This document shows, one piece after another, positions 1-11,464 of a stretch of DNA of 64,000 bases (its first letter is position 1; each line of letters starts with the position of its first letter). Under the pieces are notes generated by a model. That model made no database searches, had not been told where the DNA came from, and worked only from the letters and a program-made list of their open reading frames with translations. The DNA lies in NCBI GenBank assembly GCA_018873225.1, contig JAEILZ010000004.1, positions 1,798,001 to 1,862,000 of the forward strand, written 5' to 3'. This DNA comes from [Phialemoniopsis] sp. UDSM-2020 (taxonomy: Eukaryota; Ascomycota; Sordariomycetes; Thyridiales; Thyridiaceae). The position numbers were made by a program, and so were the translations under genes.

Positions 1-3000
1 TTAGACTTGCCCGCTCCTACATCTGCAAATTTCTGATTGGCCTTGGCAAGCTTGTCCTTCGCTGTACCATCCAGTAGCCCGTACCACTCCTTCAGTGATT
101 CCGCGTAAGCCGACTCGGTACCAATGTCCTCCACGGGCGGGCCATTAACCTGCGGCTCGCCTGATCCCTCCTGCTCAAACACGGCGTACCCGGACGCCTC
201 GTCGCTGCGCAGGCCAAAGTCTTTGCCCGTCAGTGCCACTACCTGAAACCCGCGCAGTAGGACGCCGTCGCCAGGCTTGACGGTAGGCAGAGAGTCCTTG
301 TGGGCGCGGTACACTTGCACCTCGACGACATGAAGGGGCGCCAAGGTGGGGTCGGTGACATTGAACGAGAGCGCGTACTGTCGCGTCTTCAGCCGGTTAG
401 GCTTCGAAGATGCTGTTGTCGCGATTGCGAGCACGTCTAGCTTGCGATTCATATGCGACTTGATTGTCTTTAGGGCTACGCATTCCTGCAGATCGGTCCG
501 CAAACGCTTGGCTAGGTCGAGTTTAAGTGATGCAGCAGAGACCGCGGCCGTTTTGGCTGTCGTCACAGCAGGTGGTGGCGGTAGTGGCGGCTGTTGTGTC
601 TTGCGAGAAGGGGACTGGTGCGCCGCTTTCGCTAGGTGGATGCTGGTGTCTGGCAGCTCGGGAGTTGCGCTCGGCTGAATACTCTTGGAACGGGCTCTCG
701 TAGTGACCGTAGGGCTTTCAGGTTCTGGCAGGCGTTTGCCTCTTCGCGAGCCTCGCGCGAGTTCGATACTCGGGTCAATTGGGACAGGCTTTGCCTTGGT
801 TCGAGTCGTGGCTTTGGCTGGCGCCTGCTCCTTGGTGTCTTTTGTTCTGCTTCGTGTATGGACGGCGGGCCCCTCAGAGGGCGTTGATGTTGCCGGTTCT
901 TCGTCTCTCTTAGATTCTTCTTGTTGTTTCGTAGAGTCCTTTTCGACAGAGCTCTTATCCGGGAGCTTGGAATCGTGCTTGAGTTCCGCCTCCTCTTTCT
1001 CTTCACCCTCTTCATTCGGAACCGTTTGTTCTTCCGCCGGCCCACTTGATTGTTCCTTTTCAGCCAAATCATTGCTGACATTGATAGTCTCTTCACTGCG
1101 CGTATTCACTTCTGCTTGCTCCTGCTCCTGCTCAGTGACCAATTCTTTGTCTTCTGGTATGGGCGACGAGGCCGCAGGTTGCCCGGGTGTTTCTACCGAT
1201 ACTTCCTCTATCGTCGCGACTTGTGAGATACGGTGTATCTCATCGGCCATGGATACATCTTCCTCTTTGTCCCCTGATTTCGGCCGTGCAGACACAAGCT
1301 CCACTTCTTCCTCCACCTCGTCAGTCGAACCCAACTTGGGAAGGGCGTCTGATTCATGAACGGGGCTGGACTCGGCCTCCGGCGTTTGACCATCTTGGTC
1401 GATGAGCATGTCATTCCCATGCTGTGAACTAGGCTCTTCGTTTGCTTGGGTTTCAAGCGGGGTCGGTAGCTGATCGGCCTGTGTTTGTGACGGAGGTAAT
1501 GGTGACGACAAGATGAATGGCTGGTCCCCAAAGACCTGAGACTTGAACTGCTGGCTCTGAGGAGGCGACGAGGGGGCCACATGTCTATGACCATTGCCCT
1601 CAAGTCCTTCGTTGTCGCTAATGCCGGCGGGTGCTGTTGGGAGAATTTGCGGCTCTGAGCTCCGAACTGGTGATGACCTCGTGTCAACGACAGTCTCAAC
1701 AATCTCCATCTCCACGTCGGCTTCGACCGCTGCAGTCGATATCGTCTTGGAGACTGTGTGGGAGATTTGGTCTCCGTGTTGATTGAGCCGAACAGTTTCA
1801 CTGATCTCGACACGCTGCTCCTCGACCATCTCTTCGTCCGCTAGGGGTTCATCCTCGTCGACGTTCTGGGGGCTTGAAGGCTGAGCTGGCTCGAGGGTGT
1901 CACTCTCACCATCGACGCCCTCCTCCTCGGATTCTTCTTCGCTTTCGCCCATGGCGTCCTCTTCGGAGTCCTCGTCATCTTCGTCCACCTGCACCTCGTA
2001 AAATGGTGAGTGCTGTCCATCGCCTCTCTCGTCCACCTCCAGAGAATCAGGTGCAGCAGTTGGTTGTCCGAAAGCACTGGCGGGTACATCCCGGCTGATG
2101 GCTTCGTCCTCTTCATCTTCATAATCAGCCTCGCTCGACTGTTGAGCCGCTGGCGCATTCTCAGTCGAGGAGCGCGCAAATGTTGATGCTGTTGCCTGGG
2201 TGGCGGGCCTAGGTGGCGGCACGTCGTCATCCTCGGAGTCAGAAATCAGGTCGATGACTACCGGAGGCCCAGGCTGGGCAGGAGATTGGGAAGGGGGCTG
2301 TCTCGCACCGTGCCGCTCTTCTTCCTCCTCATCACTATCGTATTCCTCCTCTTCCTCTTCGTCGAAGCTTCCTTCCTCATCATCCGGGCTGAGCATTTCG
2401 CCTTCAGAATACTCTCCACCTTCCTCATCATCGTACCGTTCGAAGCCCTCTTCATCGTCGTCAACGTCCGCATAGTTGCGCATGTCGTAATCATCACCAG
2501 CGTCATCCGGCTCTTCATCGTTGTGCTCGATCGCATCATCCTCCGAATCATCTTCATCCTCGTCATCTTCAGGGCGATCAACCATTCCAACCATGCGCTC
2601 CTCAGCCTCGTTCTGATACCGGCGTGCGTTGTATCCATAGTCGTCAACTTCCCGCGGTAATGCTTGTCGAGTTGGCGAACGTGATGCAGGATCGATCTCA
2701 CTGCCATCGGCTCTCGGCTCAGGTGGCAAGGCCAGGTCTACATGACCTTCCGCATGCTGCGCATCTAGTGTCGCAGACGTAATGGGCCAGACCATGCCTT
2801 CTTCGTGAATTTCAGTGTGGTTGACTGGTGGCACGGACGCCATGCCAAAGGATGACTGTTGCGCGATCAGCGCGCTAGCCGCCTCCCGCTCCTCGAATCC
2901 AAAACCAGCATGTTGTAGTGAAGTATCTCCGGGCTCTAGATGCTGTTCCGGGTAATGCTCATGTGTCTCGATCGGAGGTTCAGAGATACCAGACATCGGT

Positions 3001-4281
3001 TCAGGGGCAGGCTCCATGGACGCAATTGGCTGGGCAAACCCGAATCGAACCTGGTCACTAATAGGAACCTGGTTCTCTCCAAAGCCAATGGTAGTGTTTG
3101 CTGTGGGAAATTGGTTCAAGTCGTAAGCATCACCACTTGGCATGAATGAGCCAAACAAGGCAGAGCCGAAGGGCTCGCTACTGGTTGTCAGACCCTCAGA
3201 TTGCGGAGGCTCTTGTGTTGGAATATCCACGGCCATTGCCGACTCGCCAATGCCGTTGACTGTGGTCTGAGGTAGCGGCAGTGCCAAGGCAGGTTCGGAG
3301 GTCTGAGGTGGATGTGGCTGCTCCTCTGGTAAGGCTGGCTCACTCATAGGCGGAGCTGGGGCTACATTGAGCTCGACGGTCTGACATCCCTCATCAGTCA
3401 TTCTCGCCCTAGGAGGGGAGGATAGAGCGGTCTCTCGTGTGATGTCGGCTGGCTCTGACGACGGTTCTTCTTCGGGTTCCGGGCTTGGTGAGTGACTGGC
3501 GTATCTCCAGGTACTACTGTCGCGACCAAAGCGCGTCCGCTTGCGGCCTTTGCCCTTGACACCGCCATCGTCCTCAAATATATCGAATCCTCCCTCGAAT
3601 AGGGAACCATATGACACCCTGGCGCGTTTGATGAACGCAGGCGATGCGTACACATCAGGTTCGTCATTCGCTACTACTCGACGGAGGGCTGATTGCGCAG
3701 GTGTCGGTGGTGTGATCTCGCGTTCAATAGGATCGGGTAGGGGAGCGGGAACTGGCTCAGCATTTTCGACCGAGACGGGTTCGTCTATGTTCACGTATTT
3801 GACGCCTTGTTCATCCTCGCTGCTTTTGACCTATAACAATATTAGCAATTGTCGCATACAGTATTTGAAGTGATATGTGAGTAGAAGATACCTCTAGCAG
3901 CAGCTTTCCGGTATATCTCAGCTGCCATTCAATGCGCGAGCCTGGTAGGCGAGCAGTCGACTGATCCTTTGTCCATTCAACCCCATCGAGACTCAAAACA
4001 AGCTGGTCGCCTCCGCCGAGATTGCATGCGGCAGCAGCCTTGGCACTCGGGCCTTGGAGCTCGACGCGAACCTGGCCTTTGGAGCGACGAAGACGTACAT
4101 CCGGATCTGCCAGGAGGAAGGCCAGGGTCTGCTTCAATGAGTTGTATGGCCAGGTAATAGTGATTTCGCCCCGGACAACACGCGATGCGGGCGTGGACAA
4201 GTCAGGGCTGAGTTGCGCTATTGGAGTCTGCTGCGCGGCGGCCAAAAGCTGAGCCAGACTTGAGTCGTCGGTCACTGTCAT
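1..4281 (-). CDS. Large acidic protein with C-terminal POT1/CDC13-type telomeric OB domain (3' end outside window)
   Basis: Two exons are read: 4281-3892 (130 codons) and 3830 down to the window edge, separated by a 61-nt GTATCT...TATAG intron. At least 1406 residues are encoded and no stop is reached. Residues 1-130 form a compact beta-rich segment. A long disordered middle follows, full of Glu/Asp runs (densest around 2300-2600), Pro and Ser. Near the C-terminus (about residues 1240-1350, nt 240-500) a folded domain resembles the POT1/CDC13 telomeric single-strand-binding family: a beta-rich block, then a KPGDGVLLRGFQV segment and a GYAVFE ending. Known family members cap telomeric overhangs, alone or in CST-like or shelterin-like complexes. 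I infer a Cdc13-like or Pot1-related protein. The domain match is by eye; the orthology is less sure. The remaining C-terminus is probably short. The start is the first ATG after an in-frame stop-rich leader, and the gene is divergent from the FMO gene. Confidence 0.8.
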
Positions 4282-4863
4282 TGTGATGTTGCTCGGGGAG
4301 GCGAGAGAGCCTCAGAAACACGTTATGAAGCTTTCATGGATTGTTCAGAAAAGCTGGTGCGCGTCATTCGCGATGCGCTGCAGGGTGTTTTGCAATTGTG
4401 GCAGCGGCGAATTTGGAAGAGTGGGTCGGAGCACAAGGACGAAAATCCCGTAGTCCTTTATTCTCGTGGTTGACCAGAGGGTGAAATGTTTGTGAGCTGC
4501 ATCTGGTCAACCCCAAAGAGATGGATGTTTGCTCGTGGCGCGAGTCGCCTTTGATTGATTGACGATGGAAGCTGTGTTGCTGCACTTGCAGGTGTGGGGA
4601 CACAGCTTCACTTAGTGGCAGGGGAGGAGAGACCCACCAACTTTCAAGGTTAGCAGTTAGATACTTCGGTACCTGTTATCGATAAGGGCGAGATCGTGTC
4701 GCAATCTGGTGATTGGATAGCATCATTTTCCGCTGACTTACTTAGACGTCGCATGCACCAGGTCTTCCTTTTGTGCAGGGCTAAAGAACTCTCGTTCACT
4801 TCCTTGGGAAGATCCTTGGGAAGGAAACTCATCCCTGGGAGAAGCGAATCCTGCTCTTACACA
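4282..4863. promoter_or_regulatory. Divergent intergenic region between the OB-domain gene and the FMO gene
   Basis: This 582-nt stretch separates two divergently transcribed start codons, so it should hold both promoters and 5' leaders. No further gene is seen. An in-frame upstream ATG at 4753 could extend the FMO protein by 37 residues, but that peptide does not look like part of the family fold. Confidence 0.5.
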
Positions 4864-6285
4864 ATGGGGTCAGTCGAGCCGAGAAATTTCAATGTCAAGC
4901 GTGTGGCCGTGATCGGCGCTGGACCATGTGGCCTATCTGCCGCCAAGTACCTCGTGGCACAAGGCTCTTTCGACAATATCGTGGTCTTTGAGAAGCAAGC
5001 CGAGGTGGCCGGGGTTTGGCTGTATAGTGACCGGCCAACCGAGACCCTGCACATCCCTCAAGAGAGCGCCTTCTGTCCCCCGGATCCCCCAATCACGTCT
5101 GATCCTCCTGGCGGTCCTCCTGTCTTCCCAACGCCCATGTATGGTCTTCTCCATACAAACATCCCCAAGAGATTGATGCAATTCCAGGACCAAGACTTCG
5201 AGGATAGCTCACTCATCTTTCCAGCCAGAGAAGACGTCGAGTCATACCTGATCAAGTACTCGCAGGATGTGCGCCATCTGATCAGATTCTCTACCCAGGT
5301 CGATCATGTGCTCCTCAAGAATGCCGAGGGGCAAGATCAGTGGGAGGTGTCTTCGCAATCACTTGTGTCGGGAGAGAGGACTACCGAAGTGTTCGATGCT
5401 GTTGTTGTGGCATCTGGCCATTATTCTGTGCCATTCCTGCCAGACGTGAGGAACGTCAGGGAGTTCGCTCAAGCGCACCCAAGTGTCATCACGCACGCCA
5501 AATTGTATCGTCATCCGGAACAATACAAGGACAAGAAGGTGGTGATTGTGGGTAATGCGGCGTCTGGTTTAGATATCGCTACTCAGATCAGTCGCCTAGC
5601 CGCACGGCCAACGTTGCTCTCCGTCCGTCATCCCACTCCGCCAGAAAACTTGGCTCATTCTGGCTGTGAGGAAGTCCCGGTCATTGAAGAGTTCTTGGTG
5701 GAGGAGAAAGGCGTTCGCTTCTCTGATGGCAGGATAGAGCGAAATCTGGACGCAGTCGTCTATTGCACCGGCTACCTCTACACGCTTCCATTCCTGGAAG
5801 ACATGAAGCCACAGCCAGTGACAAACGGCCGCCGGATACATGGCATTTACAAAGATCTCATCCATATCGACCATCCGACGCTGGCATTTCCTGGCTTGCC
5901 AATGAAGGTGGTGCCCCTCCCCTTCTCAGAAAGCCAAGCGGCTATCTTCTCGCGGGTCTGGGCCAATGAACTGCAATTACCGTCCGCAGAGGAGATGAGA
6001 AAGTGGGAGGAGAACGCAGTCAGTAGTAGGAAGGACGGTCCTCATGTCTATCCCAAGGGCGGCGATGCCGACTACATCAACGAGACCCATGACTGGCTCG
6101 CGAGGACGTCCGGCAAGGGCAAAGAGCCGCCTCTTTGGGACGAGGAACTCTGTTGGGAGAGGACGATCTATGCCGAAGCCAAGTTGAAATTCGAGCAAAC
6201 CGGGAGAACTGCAAAGACTCTTGGAGATCTTGGGTTTCACTTTACGCCATCAGCAAAGGACGAAAAGTCGAAAGAAATCTTGTAG
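4864..6285 (+). CDS. Flavin-containing monooxygenase (FMO family)
   Basis: A single exon encodes 473 residues. FMO enzymes use FAD and NADPH to oxygenate soft nucleophiles such as thiols and amines. The first Rossmann motif is G18-x-G20-x-x-G23 in VAVIGAGPCGLSAAKYL. The FMO-identifying stretch VVVASGHYSVPFLP lies near residue 180, followed by a second nucleotide-binding loop (VVIVGNAASGLDIATQI) and the late ATG-like motif AVVYCTGYLYTLPFL. The length suits yeast Fmo1-like or fungal dimethylaniline-monooxygenase-like proteins. The ATG at 4864 was chosen because it places the dinucleotide fold at the N-terminus; the frame is open further upstream (ATG at 4753). No signal peptide or C-terminal anchor is seen, so a cytosolic enzyme is likely. 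The substrate is unknown. The neighbouring aminotransferase does not prove a joint pathway. Confidence 0.92.
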   Translation: MGSVEPRNFNVKRVAVIGAGPCGLSAAKYLVAQGSFDNIVVFEKQAEVAGVWLYSDRPTETLHIPQESAFCPPDPPITSDPPGGPPVFPTPMYGLLHTNIPKRLMQFQDQDFEDSSLIFPAREDVESYLIKYSQDVRHLIRFSTQVDHVLLKNAEGQDQWEVSSQSLVSGERTTEVFDAVVVASGHYSVPFLPDVRNVREFAQAHPSVITHAKLYRHPEQYKDKKVVIVGNAASGLDIATQISRLAARPTLLSVRHPTPPENLAHSGCEEVPVIEEFLVEEKGVRFSDGRIERNLDAVVYCTGYLYTLPFLEDMKPQPVTNGRRIHGIYKDLIHIDHPTLAFPGLPMKVVPLPFSESQAAIFSRVWANELQLPSAEEMRKWEENAVSSRKDGPHVYPKGGDADYINETHDWLARTSGKGKEPPLWDEELCWERTIYAEAKLKFEQTGRTAKTLGDLGFHFTPSAKDEKSKEIL

Positions 6286-6880
6286 ACTACCGATGACCTA
6301 CGGTGCTTGGAATGAGCATGGACTCATGATAAAGTGCTTACACAACGACATTTAGCGGCTCATATGCATTAGATCCATACAAAAAGACATATACGATGAT
6401 ATAGACTCTGTAAAACCACACATATCAACGATCATCAGTCCGAACAATTTTTGAGTAACAATTCAAGTCACCCCTACAATCCGAAAGCCCTTTCGATGAC
6501 TGTGTTGGTTATCGCAATTGCGCCTGAGAGTTGCGCTATCTTGCATGACCAGTGTCGAAAAGACCAATTGGTGGTTGCGCTTTGAACTTCCTTATCTGTA
6601 CTGGTGGCATCAAATGGATCCCATCGCCAGGCGACCCATTTCTTCATTTGTAAGCCAACCCCGGAAATCCAACAGATCCGACCAGCCATCGGGGCCGAGT
6701 CTAGGAAGAATTGGGGCAAGTGGGAACATCATAGACATGGTATCAAGACATTACTCACCGGTGAGAAGGGCCAAAGATTAGATTTTCGAGTAGGACATTG
6801 TCACACTCGTGTTTGTCGGCTGGAGCATAGAGTCAATAACATCAGAGAGAAGCTTCACTTACAATTGACAAATCCAAGTC
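6286..6880. other. Intergenic: FMO 3' end and aminotransferase promoter
   Basis: About 595 nt lie between two same-strand genes. Short open frames here have no recognisable domain and no sensible splice partners. Nothing else is seen. Confidence 0.4.
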
Positions 6881-8903
6881 ATGGCTTCATCGACCAGAGC
6901 TGGCCCTTCGCAGGCCACAGCCGCAGCTGATAGCTCGGCCGATAAGCCTCTCCCGCTCGACATGAGCCACCACTTCTCAGAGACGACCAAGAACCGTTTG
7001 CCCAGTAAGATCAAGGAGTACTACAAGTACTTCCAGATCCCGGGCATCGGTAACCTTGCTGGCGGTATGTTTTTTTTCTCTGCGTGTCGTCGCCGGCTTC
7101 TTGCGGCCCCCCTGCGCCGGCACATGATAAGGACCGCTGACAGTACCATAGGCCTGCCCAACGTCCAATTCTTCCCCTTTGACACTCTCGAGGCCCAGAC
7201 CGCCAAACCGCAGCGGTGGACGCCCACGCCAAACCAGCCCGATGATGAAGGAGAGCTCGTCGACCGGCTGAGCTCGGCCAAGCTGCTGGCGTCGTCGGAC
7301 CCCGCCGCGGCCGCGAAGCACATCACCGTGCCCAAGACGCTCGAGGAGAAGGACCTCGTCAAGAAGATCGACCTCGCCACGGCGCTGCAGTACGGCCAGG
7401 CCCAGGGCTACCCGCCGCTGCTGTCGTGGGTCCGCCAGTTCACGCGCGAGCAGCTGCACCCCAACGTGCCGTACCGGGGCGGGCCCGATGTCACGCTGAC
7501 GGTCGGCTCGACCGACGGCTTCGCCAAGGCCCTCGAGGTCTTTGTGAACCCGTGGAGCCCGGCCAAGGACGACGTCCGCACCCGGCCGGGCCTGGTCTGC
7601 GAGCCGTTCGTGTATAGCAACGTGCTGAGCCAGGCGCAGCCCAAGGGCGTGCAGGCCATTGTCGTCGAGGCGGATGCTGACGGCATGTTGGCCTACGGTA
7701 AGGGCGGCTTGGAGGATGTCCTCTCCAACTGGGACGAGAGCAGGGGTAGGAGGCCGCATCTGATGTATACCGTCACGTAAGTGCTCGTAGGTGTCCATCC
7801 ACGTGCCAACGTATCTAACCGCCTCCCGCAGCATGGGCCACAACCCAACCGGCATCCTCCTCGGCATGAAGCGTCGCCAGGAGCTCTACGCCGTCTGCAG
7901 CAAGTATGACGTCGTCATCGTCGAGGACGACCCTTACTGGTACCTGCAGTACCCCTCCGCCGCAACGGAGGAAGCCGCCTCTCGCAACCTCGCCTCGCCC
8001 CGACTCGCCCCGCCATCAGACTACAGGCCCGCCAAGTCCTCAGGCTACCCCTTCCTCGACTCCATGACCCCGTCCTTCCTCGCCATAGACGTGGACGGCC
8101 GCGTCGTCCGCCTCGACACCTTCTCCAAGACGGTCGCGCCAGGGTGCCGCCTCGGCTGGGTGACGGCGCAGCCCGAGCTGATCGAGCGCTTCGTCCGCGT
8201 CTCCGAGGCCGGCACCCAGCAGCCCTCGGGCTTCGTGCAGGCCGTCATCAGCGAGCTCGTCATGGGCGGCCCCGAAGCCGCCGGCAAGAGCAAGGACCGC
8301 GCCGCCGCCTGGAAGACCGACGGCTGGGTCCGCTGGCTCGAGGGCCTGCGCGGCGAGTACGAGCGGCGCATGGGCCGCATGTGCCGGGCCCTCGACGAGG
8401 GCAGCGTGCAGCTCAAGCAGGGCACGCCCCTGCGCGCCTGCGACGCCGACTGGGGCGTCGTGACCAAGACGCGGCTTTTCAGCTTCGACTGGCCGCGCGC
8501 CGGCATGTTCGTGTGGGTGCGCATGCACTTCGAGTCGCACCCGCTGTGGCAGGCACCGGGGGAGGACGGCAGAGTCATCGACGGATCGGCCCTATCCACG
8601 GCGCTGATGATGTACCTGATCCGCAAGCCGCACCTCGTGCTCGTGACGCCCGGGTCCATGTTCAGCGCCACGGACGAGGTGCGCCGCGATCGCGGCTGGG
8701 CGTATTACCGCCTGTGCTTCGCGGCAGAGAGCGATGCCAACGTCGACTCATGTTCCAAGCGGTTCGTCTCCGGTGTGCACAAGTTCTGGAAGATCAAGAG
8801 CGTAGAGGACCTAGATGACCTGCTGGGCGACGCACCTAGTGCCGCCGCCATGCTTGGGGAAGATGCACCTTTGGGCAACCTAGGATCCCCTTTTGGCTGC
8901 TAG
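6881..8903 (+). CDS. PLP-dependent class I/II aminotransferase, aromatic (Aro8/Aro9-like)
   Basis: Three exons are read: 6881-7064, 7152-7776 and 7832-8903. The introns are 87 nt (GTATGT...ATAG, with a T8 run just inside) and 55 nt (GTAAGT...GCAG). The protein has 626 residues. It belongs to the fold-type I aminotransferases that use pyridoxal phosphate to move amino groups between aromatic or 2-aminoadipate-type amino acids and 2-oxo acids. Visible hallmarks are an N-terminal segment typical of fungal Aro8 proteins (LPSKIKEYYKYFQIPGIGNL then LPNVQFFPF), MGHNPTG spanning the second intron, the VEDDPYWYLQY block, and the PLP-lysine motif DTFSKTVAPGCRLGW with Lys near residue 369. At 626 residues it is longer than yeast Aro8 (about 500); the extra length lies in loops such as LASPRLAPPSDYR. 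GC3 is very high. Cytosolic location is inferred from the lack of a targeting signal. Confidence 0.93.
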
Positions 8904-9556
8904 AGCGCACGACAGGTGATAGAAATGGATATTGTAGAAATTAGGAGTATGAGGGAAATTCCTTTGGGTCTCTTTAAGCGACCTTGGTTGCTCGCAAGAT
9001 AAGTACTTACGGTATTCCTTGAGGCGCCATGGGATCACCTGGTACATCCTGTTGCTCTTTTAGGGAAATTCATCCCTGTAAAGAGCCATGCGTCTGCAGT
9101 GTCATTGGACACTGGGCGTCTTCCTACGGGATATCATTTGACGATATGAATGACAATCTTTTAAAGCACACCGCAAGTATGGCCCTTATGAAAGGGCATC
9201 AGATCCCGAATGCTTACCTGAATCCTGGTCACACAATTACAAGCTGAGATTACGCAACCGCATTTGTGTACCACCAGAGATAATCTGAGACCTGCGGCTG
9301 CTTACTGCACGCCACATATCCAACATGAGAGGTCGTGACAATGGGCAATGGCAGTTCTCGAATGAAGGGTGGCCATAACAATCTTAATGACTAGACAGGG
9401 TATATTTCACGATTGTTCACGTCTGAGACCTCTAGCGATGAATGTGAAATTGTTGATCAATCACTTTCGTAGATAGCGTGCTATAGCACGGTCCATAGTG
9501 TCCATTACGCCTAAACAGTCCATGCAATCCGTATCTCCACCGAACCTAAACCCCTT
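8904..9556. other. Convergent intergenic region (aminotransferase and RPL4 3' ends)
   Basis: About 650 nt lie between two converging genes. A 72-codon open frame at 9029-9247 has no domain and no splice context. I see nothing else. Confidence 0.4.
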
Positions 9557-10968
9557 TTAAACCTCGTGCAGCGTCTGCTTCCACTCCTGAGGAAGAGCCT
9601 TGGGCTTCTCAGTGTTGGTCTTCTGCTGGCCAATCTTGTCCTTGTTGAAGGTGGCAGCGTAGGGGTTGAGGCGCAGAAGAACCTGCTTGTTGCGCAGGGG
9701 GTTCTTCTTCTGGACGGCACCGCGCTTGGTGCGGGCCTCACCCTTGGGGCCGCGGAGAACGCTCTGTATTTCAGAAGAGTTGATGAGACGGCCAAGGTCG
9801 GCCTGGGAGACGAGGTTGGAGGGGAGGAGGAAGTCCTTCTTCAGGGTGGAGGGCTTGGTGGTGGTGCCGTAGACGGTGTCGAGGGCCTTGAAAGCACCGG
9901 AGGTCCAGACGATGAAGCGGCCAAGGTGACCACCGGGGGCGAGCTGGAGGAGGTTGAGGGAGTAGACGGAGCAGGTCTCAACGCCGGGGATGTTGCGGAA
10001 ACCAGTGACGAGCTCCTTGCCATCGACCTCGGGGTCGTAGATGACGAGGGGACCGCGGCGCTGGCGGTAGCGGCGACCACGAAGCTTACCCTTACCGGCA
10101 CGGACCTTGCGGGAGTTCTTGACCTTCTCGAGCTCAGCACCGGCACCAACAGCCTTCAGCAGGCCAATGGCAGCGGAGGTCTTGGCGTAGGCGGCACCGT
10201 TGAAGGCGGCAGAGTCGACGACCAGGGGGACCTCGGCAACGTTGGAGATCTTGTGGCCACGGGCCATCAGGAGGGGGGTGACAGCGGAGGCGGCAACAGC
10301 AGAGGCAGTAGCGAAGCGCCTAGTTGAGTAGTTAGCACATCGTGTCTTGTCGACGTCTCATGGACTGTATCGATTCAAAACTCACTTCTGGCCCTGGTTG
10401 ATCTTGATGTGCCACTTGCGCCAGACCTTGGTGGGAGCGAACATGCGACCGGAACGGCACATGTTACCGAAAGCAGCCTGACCGGCACGGTGAGTACCAC
10501 CACCGGAGACACGGGGGATACGGGCAACAGCGCGACCTGTAGACATCCACGATCAGTATATGTTGTTTCCCAACCAAACTAGACCACCGGCCGAATCGTT
10601 CCCTTGGGATGCATCCACGTCCAATCTTGCCCCCTCTTCCGATTGCTGACCTCGCAGGTTCCTCCTGCTGCTCCATGACCCATCTATTGATCCCTCCTCT
10701 TACGCAATCCCAGATTTGTGGCATCTGTGTCTCGACCCCCAAGATGATTCGGGAAGTACTAACCAGTTCCCCAAGACTCAGCAGAGGTCTGGTGACCAGC
10801 CTTCTCGCTGACGGCGTACGGCTGGCGCTTGTTCTTGGCCATGCCGGTGTGAACCTGCTGGACGATATCCGGGCGGATAGGGCTCAGGAAGACGGCCGGG
10901 ATGGCGTGGGTGTTGCCGGTGGCAGCGCCATCGGCACCGATGATGGTGACGGTCGGACGGGAGGCCAT
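9557..10968 (-). CDS. rpl4: 60S ribosomal protein L4 (uL4)
   Basis: Three exons are read: 10968-10764, 10536-10386 and 10319-9557, joined in phases 1 and 2. The introns are 227 nt and 66 nt. The 372-residue product is the eukaryotic large-subunit protein uL4, which lines the peptide exit tunnel. Recognisable segments are the N-terminal [14 protein letters not shown], the conserved [27 protein letters not shown] loop region (spread over exon 2), [15 protein letters not shown], and [27 protein letters not shown]. The length fits fungal uL4 (about 360-370). The start is confirmed by the conserved N-terminus. Multiple introns near the 5' end are typical of fungal ribosomal protein genes. The upstream region carries a TTAGGG-type site and a TCACGTGA box, described separately. 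I looked in the 227-nt intron for a box C/D snoRNA and saw none. Confidence 0.97.
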
Positions 10969-11184
10969 TGTATCGAGATTAAAGTCGGAATCTGTGAATG
11001 ATGCTGTTTTTAGTATCTTGACCTGCGAGTCGAGCTCGAAATGATGGCAGGTTGAAGTGCTGGAAAGCGTACCTCGTGGTCGTTGGGCGGCTCCTACAAA
11101 TTTGTTGTCGATGCGAAATTTCCACCTCGAAAATGCCTGCACTGGGAATTTCTCTTTTTTTCGTTTGTTCCGTGGGGTGGATGG

Positions 11185-11193
11185 ACCCTAACC
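11185..11193. promoter_or_regulatory. Telobox-like site (ACCCTAACC) upstream of RPL4
   Basis: The sequence ACCCTAACC (GGTTAGGGT on the gene strand) lies 217 nt upstream of the RPL4 start codon. It matches the TTAGGG core bound by Tbf1/TRF-type Myb proteins, which act at ribosomal protein promoters in many fungi. Binding is inferred from the match and the gene context. Confidence 0.5.
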
Positions 11194-11230
11194 GAAGCTA
11201 AGCCGGAAAGAGCGACAAATCAAGCAGATT

Positions 11231-11238
11231 TCACGTGA
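11231..11238. promoter_or_regulatory. Palindromic E-box TCACGTGA upstream of RPL4
   Basis: An 8-bp perfect palindrome with a CACGTG core lies about 263 nt upstream of the RPL4 start. CACGTG is the site of Cbf1-type bHLH proteins, which help run ribosomal protein promoters in several non-Saccharomyces yeasts. Function here is inferred. Confidence 0.4.
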
Positions 11239-11464
11239 CTTTCTCGTGTGAAATTGAGGAACCAAGATGTGGCTCGTGCACTTGGGAATTATTATGGGCC
11301 CTTCCGTGGGTCTCTTAAGATTCACCTTTCAAACAGGCCTCAGCAGAAGTACCTAGGTACCTTGTAGGTCGCGATGGTTCAATTCCACTTGAGTAAGTAT
11401 ATGAAGTTATATGTCGGCCTCTGTGAGACCGCGTCAACTATTTTTTACGGCAATTCTCTAGACC

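Noticed and set aside
4696..4863. N-terminal extension of the FMO protein
   Set aside because: The frame is open but starts at a GTG, and the added residues lie before the FAD fold where family members begin. Only the ATG at 4753 remains as a weak alternative.
6977..7867. 296-codon open frame antisense to the aminotransferase
   Set aside because: It is a by-product of the very high GC3 of the real gene, is rich in low-complexity Arg/Leu/Gly, and ignores the two well-supported introns.
4864..8903. FMO plus aminotransferase as a secondary-metabolite cluster
   Set aside because: No backbone synthase, transporter or cluster regulator adjoins them, and the next genes are ribosomal protein L4 and a pectinase.
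9566..10327. 253-codon open frame antisense to RPL4
   Set aside because: It mirrors exon 3 of RPL4; the translation is Gly/Leu/Val-rich without a fold, and uL4 is unmistakable on the other strand.
10537..10763. snoRNA in the first RPL4 intron
   Set aside because: No box C (RUGAUGA) and box D (CUGA) pair with a terminal stem was found in the 227-nt intron.
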